From the NCBI RefSeq assembly GCF_002288925.2, contig NW_022098031.1, positions 10,755,251-10,819,250 of the forward strand: a stretch of 64,000 nucleotides of DNA, read 5' to 3'. The notes under the pieces are model-generated. The model worked only from the letters and a program-made list of their open reading frames with translations, did no database searches and was not told the DNA's origin. This document shows positions 1-10,234 of the stretch, piece after piece (position 1 is the first letter of the stretch; each line of letters starts with the position of its first letter). The DNA comes from Delphinapterus leucas. Lineage: Eukaryota > Chordata > Mammalia > Artiodactyla > Monodontidae. The translations under genes were made by a program, and so were the position numbers.

Positions 1-1849
1 AATATTATTTTTGTCATTTAACCAAAATTTTTCTCTAATCCCTAAATATAGATTTTAATCCCCCAACACATTTTGTTTTCTACGTTTATGTATCTCAATT
101 TGTATAGTTTCTATAAATTATATGGTTTCTATAACTACTTGAAACAATGGGTTCATAGGCTGTCAAATAATGTCACAAGAAGGAAATGCATAGAACTAGA
201 GTTCCCCTGCATTTCATTGTGTTATTGATTTAGCAGTAATCTCATTAACTGTGCTACTTTCCAAAGTGACCACAAACATTACTTCAGATTGCTAAGCAGA
301 GAAACTGTCCTTTGGAAATGAGTACAGATAATTTGCAGAACGGACACAGTCATTGTAAAGCATGTTTTAGCTAAAAGCTAAAGCAAACAAAACCTGCAAA
401 TGAACCAATAAAAAAGAAAAAAAAAAGGGTTTGAAAAATAAATCTTGTGCTGCACTTAGGGAAGAGCTGTATGACATTTCCTTTTGCTGTAATAATGGTA
501 TTCTATTTGGTTGACCAGCTGGCCAGCCAGCCCCTAAAGACTTCATATCTTGTTTTCCAATTATAGGACTACAAATTAATGCATCTCCAGTGTTGAGCAA
601 TGACATTTTGGATCATTTAACTAACTCCTTTGTACAGGTTACCTTCCTTTATCAGCACCATAAAAATGAGACTGATGGCAGTATATTACAGTCACTGCAA
701 AGAGTAGCCTAATAAGCTGGTTGAGTCGTGAACTCATTCTTTTCTGTTGCCCAGCATTTCTAGCAGAGCTGAAAGGTTGAAGGAAAATGAACCATACATT
801 TTGTAAACAAAGAAACGTGGTGCTAGGTTGCCTTTGACAATTTTAAAGCTAGGATGAAAAATCATTTGTTCGCCATATTTTAAAATTAAGGAAACCATTG
901 CTTAATAATGAGGCTCAAATTTACGTAATTGGTAGAATCATATGTATCAACTAACAAATATACTGAAAATCATCTGGAGCCATAAACATTTGTAGAATTT
1001 TTTCCTCTTAGAAAAATGCCTCATAAGCAGTTTATTTTAAACCATATTTCTGTAACATTTTAACAATTTCAGAAATGTTAGGATATTAAGTTAAATTTTT
1101 TGTGTTGCTACTATCATAACATTTGACAAATGAATAATATGAATACGCTTGTGCTCTGCCATTGACTTGACTGGCATGGTAAAGGCTTCTTTTGTTTTCA
1201 GGGTTTAAATTGTTGGATTGGACAGTATGGGAGAAATAACTGCATATTGCATCATAAATTCTTCTCGATGGGATGATGCTTTCAAAGGAACTCAGACTCA
1301 AGCTCCCTTCTTCTTGTGAGATTTGAATGGTCAAATTGGAAATCCAAAATCTAAATCTACCGTTTTCTTCCTTGCTCTAGAAGAAAGCACATTGTCAAGT
1401 ATATTTTTCCCTCATAGGGAATAAGGTCTTTTCATGGCTGGGAGTAGTCATATTCACAAATAACGAGAAATTTGGAGTTTTGATGTGCCACCGCCAATTG
1501 TGGTCATATGTAGAGTCTCAGTGCCAGATACAGTCTACAACTTTAAATGTGTATATTATCACTGTGTATCTAATCCCCATGAATTATTGTTTTAGAATAA
1601 ATCCTGCAATTATCTTGTGACTATCACATTGTTCGGGGGGCGGTGAGGTGGGAAGAGTGTTAAAAGTATTACGTTGCCAAATGTTAACACTTAAGTAATT
1701 TTTGTAACCCCGTTCGCGTAATTTTTCCTTTTTAATGAGACAAGAGGCTCACAAAGAAAAAGAAAGTGGCTCTTTTTTGAACTCTGAGAGGCTTCAAGAA
1801 TATATACAAAGAAAAGACTGATGACCTAAATGATTTTTCCCTAAAAATA
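1..1849. other. Unassigned AT-rich sequence
   Basis: I recognise no gene, RNA or repeat family here. The stretch is AT-rich with no long open frame and no simple repeat beyond short A or T runs. It ends at the target-site duplication of the first SINE. It could be single-copy intergenic or intronic DNA, or repeat too old to recognise by eye. Confidence 0.5.
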
Positions 1850-1866
1850 CTCAACTATGTTTTTTA

Positions 1867-2083
1867 TTTATTTTATTTATTTTTTATTTTTTGCGGCACG
1901 CGGGCCTCTCACTGTTGTGGCCTCGCCCGTTGCAGAGCACAGATTCCGGATGCGCAGGCTCAGCGGCCATGGCTCACGGGCCTAGCCGCTCCGCGGCATG
2001 TGGGATCTTCCTGGACTGGGGCACGAACCCGTGTCCCCTGCATCGGCAGGTGGACTCTCAACCACTGCGCCACCAGCGAAGCC
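1867..2083 (-). mobile_element. CHR-type SINE, short form
   Basis: A tRNA-derived SINE lies in reverse orientation. Reading the + strand one meets the T-rich tail (1860-1890), then TTGCGGCACGCGGGCCTC, and last the reversed 5' end GCCACCAGCGAAGCC. It is flanked by a perfect 17-bp direct repeat CTCAACTATGTTTTTTA at 1850-1866 and 2084-2100, so it arrived by target-primed reverse transcription. The open frame across it on the + strand is antisense SINE, not a gene. Confidence 0.96.
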
Positions 2084-2100
2084 CTCAACTATGTTTTTTA

Positions 2101-2680
2101 GAAGAGTGAAGTAATATTCAAGGAAAGGCAATTAGGGAAGAGAAGTTGGAACTAAAAAAGAAAAGAGACTAAAAAAGAGAAAGGACTAAAGCTATCAAAA
2201 TATAAACATTAGCCAGCCATGATTTCAAGAAGCGCTGTTCACCTTTTTTGATTATTCAAGCACTGACTAGGACACACCTGCACATTTTACTCTTCTGTTT
2301 AACCTGGGAATGCCCTTTTTCAGCAAAGCACAAATGCAATTAATGTTTGGACCCTAAACAGTGTTAGTATTCTAAGTTTAATACTAGGGAAGCTATTTTC
2401 CTTCTTGTAAACTGCTTCATCAAGCATCCAAATTGTAAATTGTAAGTGGTGATATTTTTCTCACAAGTACTTTCTCCCATTGTGTCTTCAGTGTTTCTTG
2501 TTCTTTTTATGATGCTGCTTCCTGATGCTGTTTCTTTTATATCTACCCTATCCATGACGATTTGCTGCTCAGAGCTCTGCGTATAGCCCTACGTATGCTC
2601 ACAGTCCCAGGCTCATATCTTATTTCCCCCTAATGGCATCAGTTGCGATATCTCCCCAGATGTGCAGAACTGATATATAC
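2101..2680. other. Unassigned sequence
   Basis: No feature recognised. There is a purine-rich stretch near 2120-2190 and otherwise ordinary AT-rich sequence without open frames of note. Confidence 0.4.
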
Positions 2681-2683
2681 TAA

Positions 2684-2852
2684 GTTCTCAAGGTGTGGTC
2701 CCTGGACAAAGACCATCAGCATCACCCAGGGACTTGTTAGAAATGCAAAATTTGGGGCCCTACCCTAAAGAATGAGAAACTCTGGGTATGGGGGCCAGAA
2801 ATCTGTCTTTTAATAGATTAAAACTCTACAGGTGATTCCAATGCATGATAAA
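2684..2852. mobile_element. MER5A-like hAT (Charlie) DNA transposon remnant
   Basis: The stretch opens with TTCTCAAGGTGTGGTCCCTGG and runs through CATCAGCATCACCCAGGGACTTGTTAGAAATGCAAA to a CAGGTGATTCCAATGCATG end. That order of words matches the non-autonomous MER5A family, about 180 bp long with hAT-type ends. No transposase is encoded. The orientation label of the family consensus is not certain to me. Confidence 0.8.
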
Positions 2853-3961
2853 AAGTGAATATTTATGTTTTAACAGAAATGCATTTTTTCGTAGAAGAAT
2901 TCCACAGTTCAGGTTATCAGAACCAAAGGGAAGTTATTCTACTGTCTTCAGATTATAGCACTAACTCCGCCCATGCATAAAAATGGATGTTGCTTTGGGT
3001 GCAAATGCTAAAAGAAATCATTTAAAGCTGCAACCATTCAGATGGTAGGCAGGTAAGAGTGGGTATAGTTGCTTAGAAGTGGGTTGGAAAAGACTTGGTT
3101 TCAGTTAATTGAAGTAGGGAAAAGATTGAAAGGAAATTTGCTACATTTTTTGCAAACAAGGGCAAGCTTTGTTTTTTCTCTGTCTTTTTGCTTTTGACCT
3201 TGAATGATTACAATAATGGCTACAAAGCCTCTAAAAATGAAAGCTCATTTTACTACAAAGAATTTTTATGCAGTAGCTTTAATGTTGAACTTAAATTGAA
3301 CTAGATTCCAGACTGCATACTGTTATTAACTTTCTTGGTACTTTTATGTAAATGAATTAATTTGTCTCTCAATTTCTCTTTCAACTGTAGATCTTTTCAA
3401 TATATGGGCATAGTATGGGAATAGAGACCGTTAATAAAAACTATCAGAAAGTGTTTTTGTAATGCTTTACTCTTTCTAAGACATGATCATGAATATCAGT
3501 GTGCATATTATATTGATGTAACTAAAGCATGTTTTCTCTTTTGTGTCTTTTACACAGCTACTACTTGTTAACTGCAGTTAGATTACCTCAGCAACCTGGG
3601 GGGGTTATATGAACTATATACTAGTCAAACTATCACTGTGGTTGAGAGTTTAGGCACTATTTTCAGCCCTGGTTGTGTACTGCAATGACACGTAGATGAA
3701 AAATGTGTAAAGGCACAATCTCCTTAACAAGAACAAAATGCAAAAGCAACTCCAATGGCTGATTGTTTTGTGGGAACCAATCCCCTTTCCCCCCTTTTTT
3801 TGTGGGAACATGTAGCTGGCACACAGTAGTAGGGTTATGAATTGAATAATTGAATACATTATTAAAATAAGAGCAAATTAAACAGAAAGGATTTAGCTCA
3901 TCTTTAGTTAAGAACACGAGTGACATTTAGCTCTGGGAGCATATGTTGGAAGGACAGAAAA
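2853..3961. other. Unassigned sequence
   Basis: Ordinary AT-rich sequence. I could not place it in a repeat family and see no plausible exon. Short overlapping reverse-strand frames at 3650-3926 have no recognisable motif. Confidence 0.4.
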
Positions 3962-3973
3962 AAGTGATCTCCT

Positions 3974-4276
3974 GGGCTTCCCTGGTAGCGCAGTGGTTAA
4001 AAATCCGCCTGCCAATGCAGGGGACACGGGTTCGAGCCCTGGTCCGGGAAGATCTCACATGCTGCGGAGCAACGAAGCCCGTGAGCCACAACTACTGAGC
4101 CTGCGTGCAGCGCACCTAGAGCCCATGCTCCACACAAGAGAAGCCACAGCAATGAGAAGCCTGCTCACCGCAACGAAGAGTAGCCCCCTCTCACTGCAAC
4201 TGTAGAAAGCCCGCGCATAGCAACGAAGACCGAATGCAGCCATAAATAAATAAAATAAATAAATTTATATAAAAAG
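3974..4276 (+). mobile_element. CHR-type SINE, long form
   Basis: Starts GGGCTTCCCTGGTAGCGCAGTGG. An RNA polymerase III box B (GGTTCGAGCCC) lies at 4029-4039. The body runs through the CAACTACTGAGCC and GAAGCCACAGCAATGAGAAGCC modules and ends CAGCC plus an ATAAATAAA tail. A 12-bp flanking repeat, AAGTGATCTCCT at 3962-3973 and AAGTGATCACCT at 4277-4288, differs at one base. The frames on both strands here are SINE shadows. Confidence 0.95.
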
Positions 4277-4288
4277 AAGTGATCACCT

Positions 4289-4815
4289 AAGTGATCAAGC
4301 GTATGAAGATCCATGAGGTTTTCACATAGATCCTGCAGAGATTGCATTTTTTTAACCTGCTTCTGAAAGAGTGTTCAGAATTAAAGGGCAGTTTGAGGAG
4401 CAGGGGAGAATGAGAAGAACACCAACTTTCCCAGAAGCTGGCAAGGTGGTGGCTATGGCTTGGATACCTTTAATATCTCGCAGGGATATCTAAACCAGCA
4501 GCTTCACGTAAGGGCCCAAAGTTACTGCCATGTGGGTGACAGAGCAGTCAAACCAGTCCAGTTTATGTCTGATCTATCTCGTGGCAGAATAATTTTTTTA
4601 AGCTAGCATTTTTCTTCTAATTCTCTCAAAGCACCATGCAAATAATTATTGACCTTCCCAACATCTGACAAAGAAGATAGCAAAGCAATGTATTTTATAA
4701 ATTGCTGGTGGGTGGATGGGTATACTAGGAAGTAATTTAATTATCTCTTGGACTTCACGTCCTCAGTTCTATCTACCCTATGGTGCTACCTATGTGGTAA
4801 CACAGGCAGTAGGTG
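4289..4815. other. Unassigned sequence
   Basis: No repeat or gene recognised between the SINE and the MIR that follows. Confidence 0.4.
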
Positions 4816-4817
4816 AT

Positions 4818-4975
4818 AGAAGAAAGAGTGACTTTCCAGTCAGAGATTGGGGTCTGCACCCCAGACCAACCACTTAATTAACCTTGTGACATTGGACATG
4901 TTACTTAACCTTTCTGAACCTCAGTTTCTTCATTTATAAAACAAGCATAGTAATGCTAGCTTTTGTAAACATTAA
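4818..4975 (+). mobile_element. MIR, 5' part of a split copy
   Basis: Contains the MIR core and tRNA-proximal words: GTGACATTGGACATGTTACTTAACC, then CTGAACCTCAGTTTCTTCAT and TATAAAA. The element is cut by the L1 that follows, and its 3' part resumes at about 5842. The L1 is therefore younger than the MIR. Confidence 0.85.
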
Positions 4976-5841
4976 AAATGCTATGTGTGACCAGTCAGAA
5001 TGGCCATCATCAAAAAGTCTATAAGTAATAAGTGCTAGAGAGGATGTGGAGAAAAGGGAACCCTCCTACATTGTTGGTGGGAATGTAAGCTAGTGCAGCC
5101 ACTATGGAAAACAGTATGGAGGTCCCTCAAATAACTAAAAATACAGTTACCACATGATCCTGCAATCCCACTTCTGGGCATATACCTGGACAAAACTATA
5201 ATTCAAAAACATACATGCACCCCTATGTTCACAGCAGCACTATTTACAACAGCCAAGACATGGAAGGAACCTAACTGTCCATGGACAGCTGAATGGGTAA
5301 AGATGATATGATATATATATAATGGAATATTACTCAGCCATAAAAAAGGATGAAATGATGCCATTTGCAGAAACATGGGTGGACCTAGAGATTATCATAC
5401 TAAGTAAAGTAAGTCAGAGAAAAATAAATATCATATGATACTACTTATATGTCAAATCTTAAAATAATGATACAAATGAACTTATTTACAAAACAGAAAC
5501 AGATTCACAGACATAGAAAACAATCTTATGGTTACCAAAGGGAAACTGGGAGGGAGGGATAAATTAGGAGTTTGGGATTAACAGATATACACTACCATAG
5601 ATAAAATAGCTAAACAACAAGGACCTACTGTATAGCACAGGGAACTACATTCAATATCCTATAATAACTTACAATGGAAAAGAATCTGAAAAAAGAATAT
5701 ATATATATATATATATATATATCCCTAACCCTAACCCTAACCCTAACCCTAGCTGAATCACTTTGCTGTTTACTGGAAACTAACACAACATTGTAAATCG
5801 ACTGTACTTCAATAAAAAAAATTTTTTAAATGCGTGTGTGA
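4976..5841 (+). mobile_element. 5'-truncated L1 (ORF2 end and 3' UTR) with target-site duplication
   Basis: Begins in the last part of L1 ORF2 (AGAATGGCCATCATCAAAAAG, GGATGTGGAGAAAAGGGAACC, ATGGAATATTACTCAGCCATAAA). It runs through the 3' UTR to TGTAAATCGACTGTACTTCAATAAAAAAA. Flanks AAATGCTATGTGTGA (4976-4990) and AAATGCGTGTGTGA (5828-5841) look like a slightly decayed target-site duplication. The reading frame is broken, so no protein is made. A telomere-like block sits inside its 3' UTR after an (AT)n run. Confidence 0.93.
5723..5752 (+). repeat. Interstitial telomere-like repeat (CCCTAA)n
   Basis: Four perfect CCCTAA hexamers are followed by CCCTAG, directly after (AT)n within the L1 3' UTR. 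Other L1 copies in this window, for example near 23465, go straight from the AT-rich tract to CTGAATCACTTT, so the hexamers are an addition. Confidence 0.95.
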
Positions 5842-5895
5842 AGTGTCTGGTGTCCGGCAAGTTCTCAACACAATAAAAGCGACAACAGTTACTTT
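5842..5895 (+). mobile_element. MIR, 3' part of a split copy
   Basis: AGTGTCTGGTGTCCGGCAAG then TTCTCAACACAATAAA corresponds to the MIR 3' end, normally read as a GTGCCTGGCACATAGTAGG-type run followed by CTCAATAAA. It continues the copy interrupted at 4975. Confidence 0.75.
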
Positions 5896-6236
5896 ATATT
5901 TAACATTATCTATTATGTCACACGAAGAGAAAATGCTCACACTTTCTGATCTCAGGCATCTGGCATTTGCTGTCTTCAGCAGGATTTCTCAGTTGTGCAT
6001 AGATCATAGTCCCGAGTCAACTTTTTAACCCCTGTGACAAGGCATCATAATGAAAAAACTTCTAATTTTATGTAGGATGTATTTGTTAATCTGTGGTCAA
6101 CTTCTTAGCCAGATCTTTTGCAAGATTCCTTTGAAAGTCCTCAAAGAAAGAATTCATTTGGTATTTACACTTGATCACTCACATTTTATGTATTTTAAGA
6201 GTAGGCAACATCTGGAATCAAGGTCTATTTATACAG
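5896..6236. other. Unassigned sequence upstream of the GC-rich block
   Basis: AT-rich, with two short + frames (64 and 69 codons) that have no recognisable motif. It ends in ATTTATACAG, which is partly repeated at 6781. Confidence 0.4.
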
Positions 6237-6790
6237 TTTGTTTTTCTTTTTTTTTTTAGCCAACAGATGACTCCTGCTGGCACTCTTCTGATGTGACTTG
6301 GCCCAAGCCTGCGGGGTGATATCCTGGGGACCAGCCACTGCCCCCTCACAGCCTCTGAGGCAGCAGGCCCAGCTGACCTCTGCTGGGCTCCCTGGGTCTG
6401 GCCCCTGCCTGGCCCTCTCGCCCTCTCTCCCTCTCTCCGGGCTGTCCGCTCGGCCTGGCCCACTCCAGCTGCGCATCCCCTTCATTTCCCGGCTTCATAG
6501 CTTGCAGAGGGCTTGGGAATACTTCCCAAGTGAGGCAGTGATCCGCATTCTTCACAGCGGGCAGTCTTCTGGCCGAACGGGAGTCTTCCTCCTGCAGCAT
6601 CGCCCACCTGTGAGCAGCTGAATCGCTTCTGGAGGCGTCCCAGGCAGCCAGAGCTCAGAGCACGTGACAGACCTCGGCGGAATTCCTGCCTCCGTTGTCG
6701 GGAGGCCACCCACTGCACACTGGAAATCCCCCCTGCCCGGCTTCCCACCTCCGACCCGAGGGGAAGCACCATCTAAGCAGATTTATACAC
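6237..6790. other. GC-rich, CpG-rich block after a polypyrimidine/T tract
   Basis: An interrupted T tract (6241-6257) followed by AG leads into about 500 bp at roughly 60% GC. By eye it has around two dozen CpGs, far above the surroundings. Frames exist on both strands (107 codons at 6298-6621 on +; 96 and 86 codons on -) but none has a domain I recognise. ATTTATAC occurs at both edges (6227-6234 and 6781-6788). It could be a reverse-strand processed retrocopy (T tract as the copied poly-A), a weak CpG island with an exon behind a 3' splice site, or GC-rich repeat. Confidence 0.45.
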
Positions 6791-7085
6791 CGTTCCTGTT
6801 CTGCCCTGGTCCCATTTCCCCAAGTGAGAGCCCTAAGGAAGGTCAGCAGGGCTTGGAATCAGCTAACCAGGGTTAAATCACGGGAAACACCAGTCAGGAA
6901 ACAGGAGCCAAGAGTGGTTTCAGATAGTTGACAAAAATCAGGATGGGCTGAACATTCACCGCTGTGGATAAGTGGAGCCGGCCTCTGCCCGCTGCGATCT
7001 TTGTGCCTCCGCCGCTGGGGAACTCCAAAGGCTTCACGCAGTGCCTGAAGCTCTAGGTCCTAGCCCAGCTTCCTTTTTCCAGTAA
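6791..7085. other. Moderately GC-rich unassigned sequence
   Basis: Continues the GC-rich domain at lower intensity, with a few CpGs near 6950-7040. No feature recognised. Confidence 0.4.
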
Positions 7086-7089
7086 AAGC

Positions 7090-7330
7090 AGGGTGTGGTG
7101 CAGCATTTTCCAGAGTGTTCTGTGGAACAAGAATCCCCTGAGATGCTCCTTGAAGGTTTCTATGGTTAAACAACATTGTGCAACGCTGCACACTGCCTCT
7201 GGCTCAAGCAGATTTGCAGAGTGCCTTCATAGGTTAGAGGCTCTTGGAAGTTCTGCTTTACCCAGAGGTTCTGAAAGTTACTGGACCACAGAATGCTTCT
7301 GTCAGGTAACACCTCATAACAACCAGTAAA
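7090..7330. mobile_element. Possible old DNA-transposon remnant
   Basis: Words such as TTCCAGAGTGTTCTGTGGAAC and GATGCTCCTTGAAGGTTTCTATGGTTAAACAA resemble old mammalian non-autonomous DNA transposons, but I cannot name the family. No transposase frame is present. Confidence 0.3.
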
Positions 7331-7369
7331 ATTAGTGTACGATGAATATCCTGTTCTTTCAACCTGCCA

Positions 7370-7778
7370 AGCACACACCAACCTCAGGGCCTTTGTCCTT
7401 GCTCGTCCCTCTGCTTGGAATGCTGTTTCTATGGATATTCACATCACTAACTCCCTCACTTGATTGAGGTCTCCGCTCTAGAGGTGTCTTCCGTGACTAT
7501 CCTATCTAAAAAAGCCTCCTCTTTCACCCCCATCTACTCACTTTCTATTTATCCCCTTCCCCTGCTTCATTTTTTTTTCATAGCACTTATAACTCTCAGC
7601 AAGACAAGTCAGTTATTTGTTATTATGTAAGAATTAATTTAGTTTTGATAAATCTACTGTAATTTAAATTAAGCTCCATGAGGGCAGAGACACTGCTTTG
7701 CTCTGATGCAGCTTCAGCTCTGGAATGGTGCTCAGTGCAAAGCTGACATCACAACAAATAATTGTTGAATGAATCCAT
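7370..7778 (+). mobile_element. L2 LINE, 3' end
   Basis: Contains the typical L2 3' string of words: CTCAGGGCCTTTGTCCTTGCTCGTCCCTCTGCTTGGAATG, a GGTCTCCGCTCTAGAGGTGTC stretch, CATAGCACTTATAACTCTC, AAGCTCCATGAGGGCAGAGAC and the terminal TTGTTGAATGAAT. It is 5'-truncated and the part seen is the 3' UTR region. Confidence 0.93.
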
Positions 7779-7794
7779 GAAGAGTGGAAAAGGG

Positions 7795-8010
7795 CAAGGG
7801 ATCTCAAGCAGAAGACCTGGCATTAAACCCTGACTGTACTCCTTTCTTTCTTGATGTGACCTTGAGCAAATTCCTTCAATGCTTGGACCCTTGATTTCTT
7901 TATATAAAATGAGGAGAAAAAAATAACATCCATCCTGCCTATCTTATAGGAACATGAGAAGGATCAAATGAGGACTTGGCTATCATGGTGCTTTGTAAAC
8001 TGTTAGGGGC
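7795..8010 (+). mobile_element. MIR, 5' and core part, split by an LTR
   Basis: Read as MIR from GCAGAAGACCTGGCATTAAACC through GATGTGACCTTGAGCAAATTCC and ATAAAATGAGG to ATCAAATGAGG and GCTTTGTAAACTGTTA. The 3' tail seems to continue at 8391 after the MLT1 insertion. Confidence 0.85.
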
Positions 8011-8390
8011 TGTCTTAGTCCATTAAGGCTGCTATAACAAAAATACCACTAACTGGGTGGCTTATATGAACTACCGAAATTTATTTCTCACACTTCTGGA
8101 GGCTAAGTCTTACATCAGGGTGCTGGCAGATCTGGTGTCTGATGAGAGCCTGCTTCCTGGTTCATAGATGGCCTTTTTTTTTTTTTTTTTTTTTTGCTCT
8201 GTCCTCACATGGCAGAAGGCAGGAGGGAGCTTTCTTGGCGTTTCTTTTAGAAGCACACTAATTGCATTCATGAGGGCCCCACCCTCATGACCTAATCACC
8301 TTCCCAAGACCCCACCTCCAAATACAATTGCATTGGGGATTAGGTTTCAACATATGAATTTTGGGGTGATGCAAACATTCAGACCATCCA
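8011..8390 (-). mobile_element. MLT1-type solo LTR (ERVL-MaLR)
   Basis: The + strand shows the reversed LTR: TGTCTTAGTCCATTAAGGCTGCTATAACAAAAATACC, GGGTGGCTTATATGAAC, TTCTGGAGGCTAAG, CATGAGGGCCCCACCC, and ACATATGAATTTTGGGG at the far end. About 380 bp, bounded TG..CA. A T run at 8168-8196 has expanded inside it. No internal retroviral sequence flanks it, so it is a solo LTR of a non-functional old element. Confidence 0.9.
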
Positions 8391-8425
8391 GGCTAAGCAA
8401 ATATAGGTTGTTATTATCAAAGGTA
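8391..8425 (+). mobile_element. MIR 3' tail after the LTR
   Basis: GGCTAAGCAAATATAGGTTGTTATTATCA reads as the last part of the MIR that stops at 8010, placing the MLT1 insertion inside the MIR. Confidence 0.55.
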
Positions 8426-8639
8426 AAATGCAGCAAAGAAAAAGGGAGGTAACCCCCATGGTGGGGATCAGATTCTCTGGTAGTGTGAGGATAGGTCATT
8501 TTGACAGAAGGGAAGGACAGAAGAGGTAGTTTGATCTAGAGAGGAAAGACCCCTTGATATTGTCCTCAGTTGCAGGGAGCTGGGAGTACTTGGGAGTATG
8601 CGTGGGGGAGAAAATGTACAAACAGAGGCTGATGAGTGC

Positions 8640-8810
8640 TGCTACGCCTCTGATACGTTGCTTTTCAAACGAGTTTATTTAATTCTTCTGAAAGCCCTGT
8701 TGGGGTAAGTGTTTTATTTATAAGGTAACTGAAGCAGACGGGGTTTCAATACTGTAGTCAGGGCCATATAGGAAGTGTGAGTCCAGATCTCAGTGCTGCT
8801 CTGAGGCTGT
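8640..8810 (-). mobile_element. Degraded MIR
   Basis: TTTATTTAATTCTTCTGAAAGCCCTGTTGGGGTAAG, then TTATAAGGTAACTGAAGCA and GGCCATATAGGAAGTG fit the reverse complement of MIR, but with many changes. Confidence 0.5.
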
Positions 8811-9858
8811 GTGACAGTGCAGTCTTGGCTCCCACAGAGCCTAATGGGGTCTGTTGCTCGCCCTGTTTGGAGGTGGCCCCGTAAGAGCAAGGGCAAGGGC
8901 CACCAGAGAACATCTGTTAGCCTCTTCCTCAACTCTTAGAGAAAAAGAGTTTGAACTACAAATCTACAGATACTGCTGAGACCTAGGACCACCCACTGGG
9001 GTTTCTCTCTGGTGGAGGGAGCAGGGGAATGAAAGAGGAAGGTAGGAAGTTGTTAAGATGTAGCACTGGTTTTGACTTTGTTTTTAGCGGAAATGTGCAT
9101 ATGTTCAGAAAGCGGAAATGGTGAGGCTGGGGCAAGTGGAGATTGCAGGTCGCTTTGTTTACTTGTTATTTTCTGTTGCTAGGGCTAATTTCTTTTCATA
9201 TCTTGTTTCTCTTTATTTTTTAATCATGTGGGGTTATTCTTGTTTGCATTAACTAGTTATCTGTGTGTCTCCATCTGAGTCAACCTAAAAATCATAAATG
9301 ACTTCAGTAACAAATCTGGGAATTTTGTCAACTGCATGAGATCTAATATTCTTCTCTGTGTTACCAATGTTTACCTAATCAGGATTTAAATCAACTTTGA
9401 GAAAACCTTAATGTTATTTGGGTGTTAAATTCAACAAAGTTTTCCTACAAATCCAGCTGTTAGACCTGATGTGTGAAACTTGCCCCCACTGAAGATGCTG
9501 GGAACTTTACCCATAAAATAGGGGACCATGGTTGGAAATCAACTCTTGACATTTTTAGAAAATAGAATAAAATGAGCATGATTAATGTTGTTTCTATTCC
9601 ATGGAGCTCATTTTCCTTATAACAGTTGTCAGAGTGAGTCTGGAGGGAAGATTTGATTATATGTGTAAAGCGGCAAATCTAAGCAATGATCAGGATAATT
9701 CAGCCCCCAACCCAAACCTTTCACTTGAAATAAATAGGTAACCGATATTTGGAGGTGAGGATGGGCAGAGGGAAATGTTTTTCTCTCTTTTTTTTTGTTT
9801 TTGGTTTTTTGTGAATAACGCTCTCAGTTTTCTCAGTTCAAGTGAATGGACATTCTGC
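8811..9858. other. Unassigned sequence
   Basis: No gene or confident repeat. The reverse-strand frame at 8714-8932 overlaps the MIR remnant and has no motif. The 3' edge leads into the GT/GA microsatellite. Confidence 0.4.
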
Positions 9859-9859
<1 letters not shown>

Positions 9860-9912
<53 letters not shown>

Positions 9913-9971
9913 CAGAGAGAGAGAGAGAGACAGAGAGAGACAGAGAGAGAGAGACAGAGAGAGAGAGAGAG
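9860..9971 (+). repeat. Compound (GT)n-(GA)n microsatellite
   Basis: About 17 GT units (to 9894) pass directly into about 77 bp of GA repeats interrupted by GACAGA variants. The long frames on both strands across it (CVCV.., RERE.., SLSLSL.., HTHTHT..) are only translated repeat. Confidence 0.98.
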
Positions 9972-10081
9972 GAAGCATTCTAAGCTTTTCAAAATTTCTC
10001 TCCCTCTCACGTCATGGGCTCTCCACTCCCCGCAGGCCCCATGCACATCTCTGTCTCTGTGTCATGATCATGGGTCTAGCA

Positions 10082-10234
10082 GACGGACTAAGGACGGAAA
10101 CCCTGGCTGCAGACTCAGAATTTGAATCCTGGCTTCAGCACTTTCTTCTGGCCTTGATGCAGTTTTTAACCTCTCTGTCTCAGTTTTCTCATCTGTAAAC
10201 AGGGATAATAACAGTCTTTATATTTCCAGGTTGT
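10082..10234 (+). mobile_element. MIR, 5' part, split
   Basis: GCAGACTCAGAATTTGAATCCTGGCTTCAGCACTTTC, then AACCTCTCTGTCTCAGTTTTCTCATCTGTAAACAGGG are clear MIR words. The copy is cut at 10234 and resumes at about 10648. Confidence 0.9.

Noticed and set aside
3974..4276. tRNA gene candidate from box A/box B-like words
   Set aside because: The promoter boxes belong to tRNA-derived SINEs; there is no full cloverleaf or CCA-end context. The same holds for the other SINE copies.
9690..10198. Frames of 116-118 codons on both strands
   Set aside because: They are made of the GT/GA microsatellite (CVCV, RERE, SLSL, HTHT runs), not a gene.
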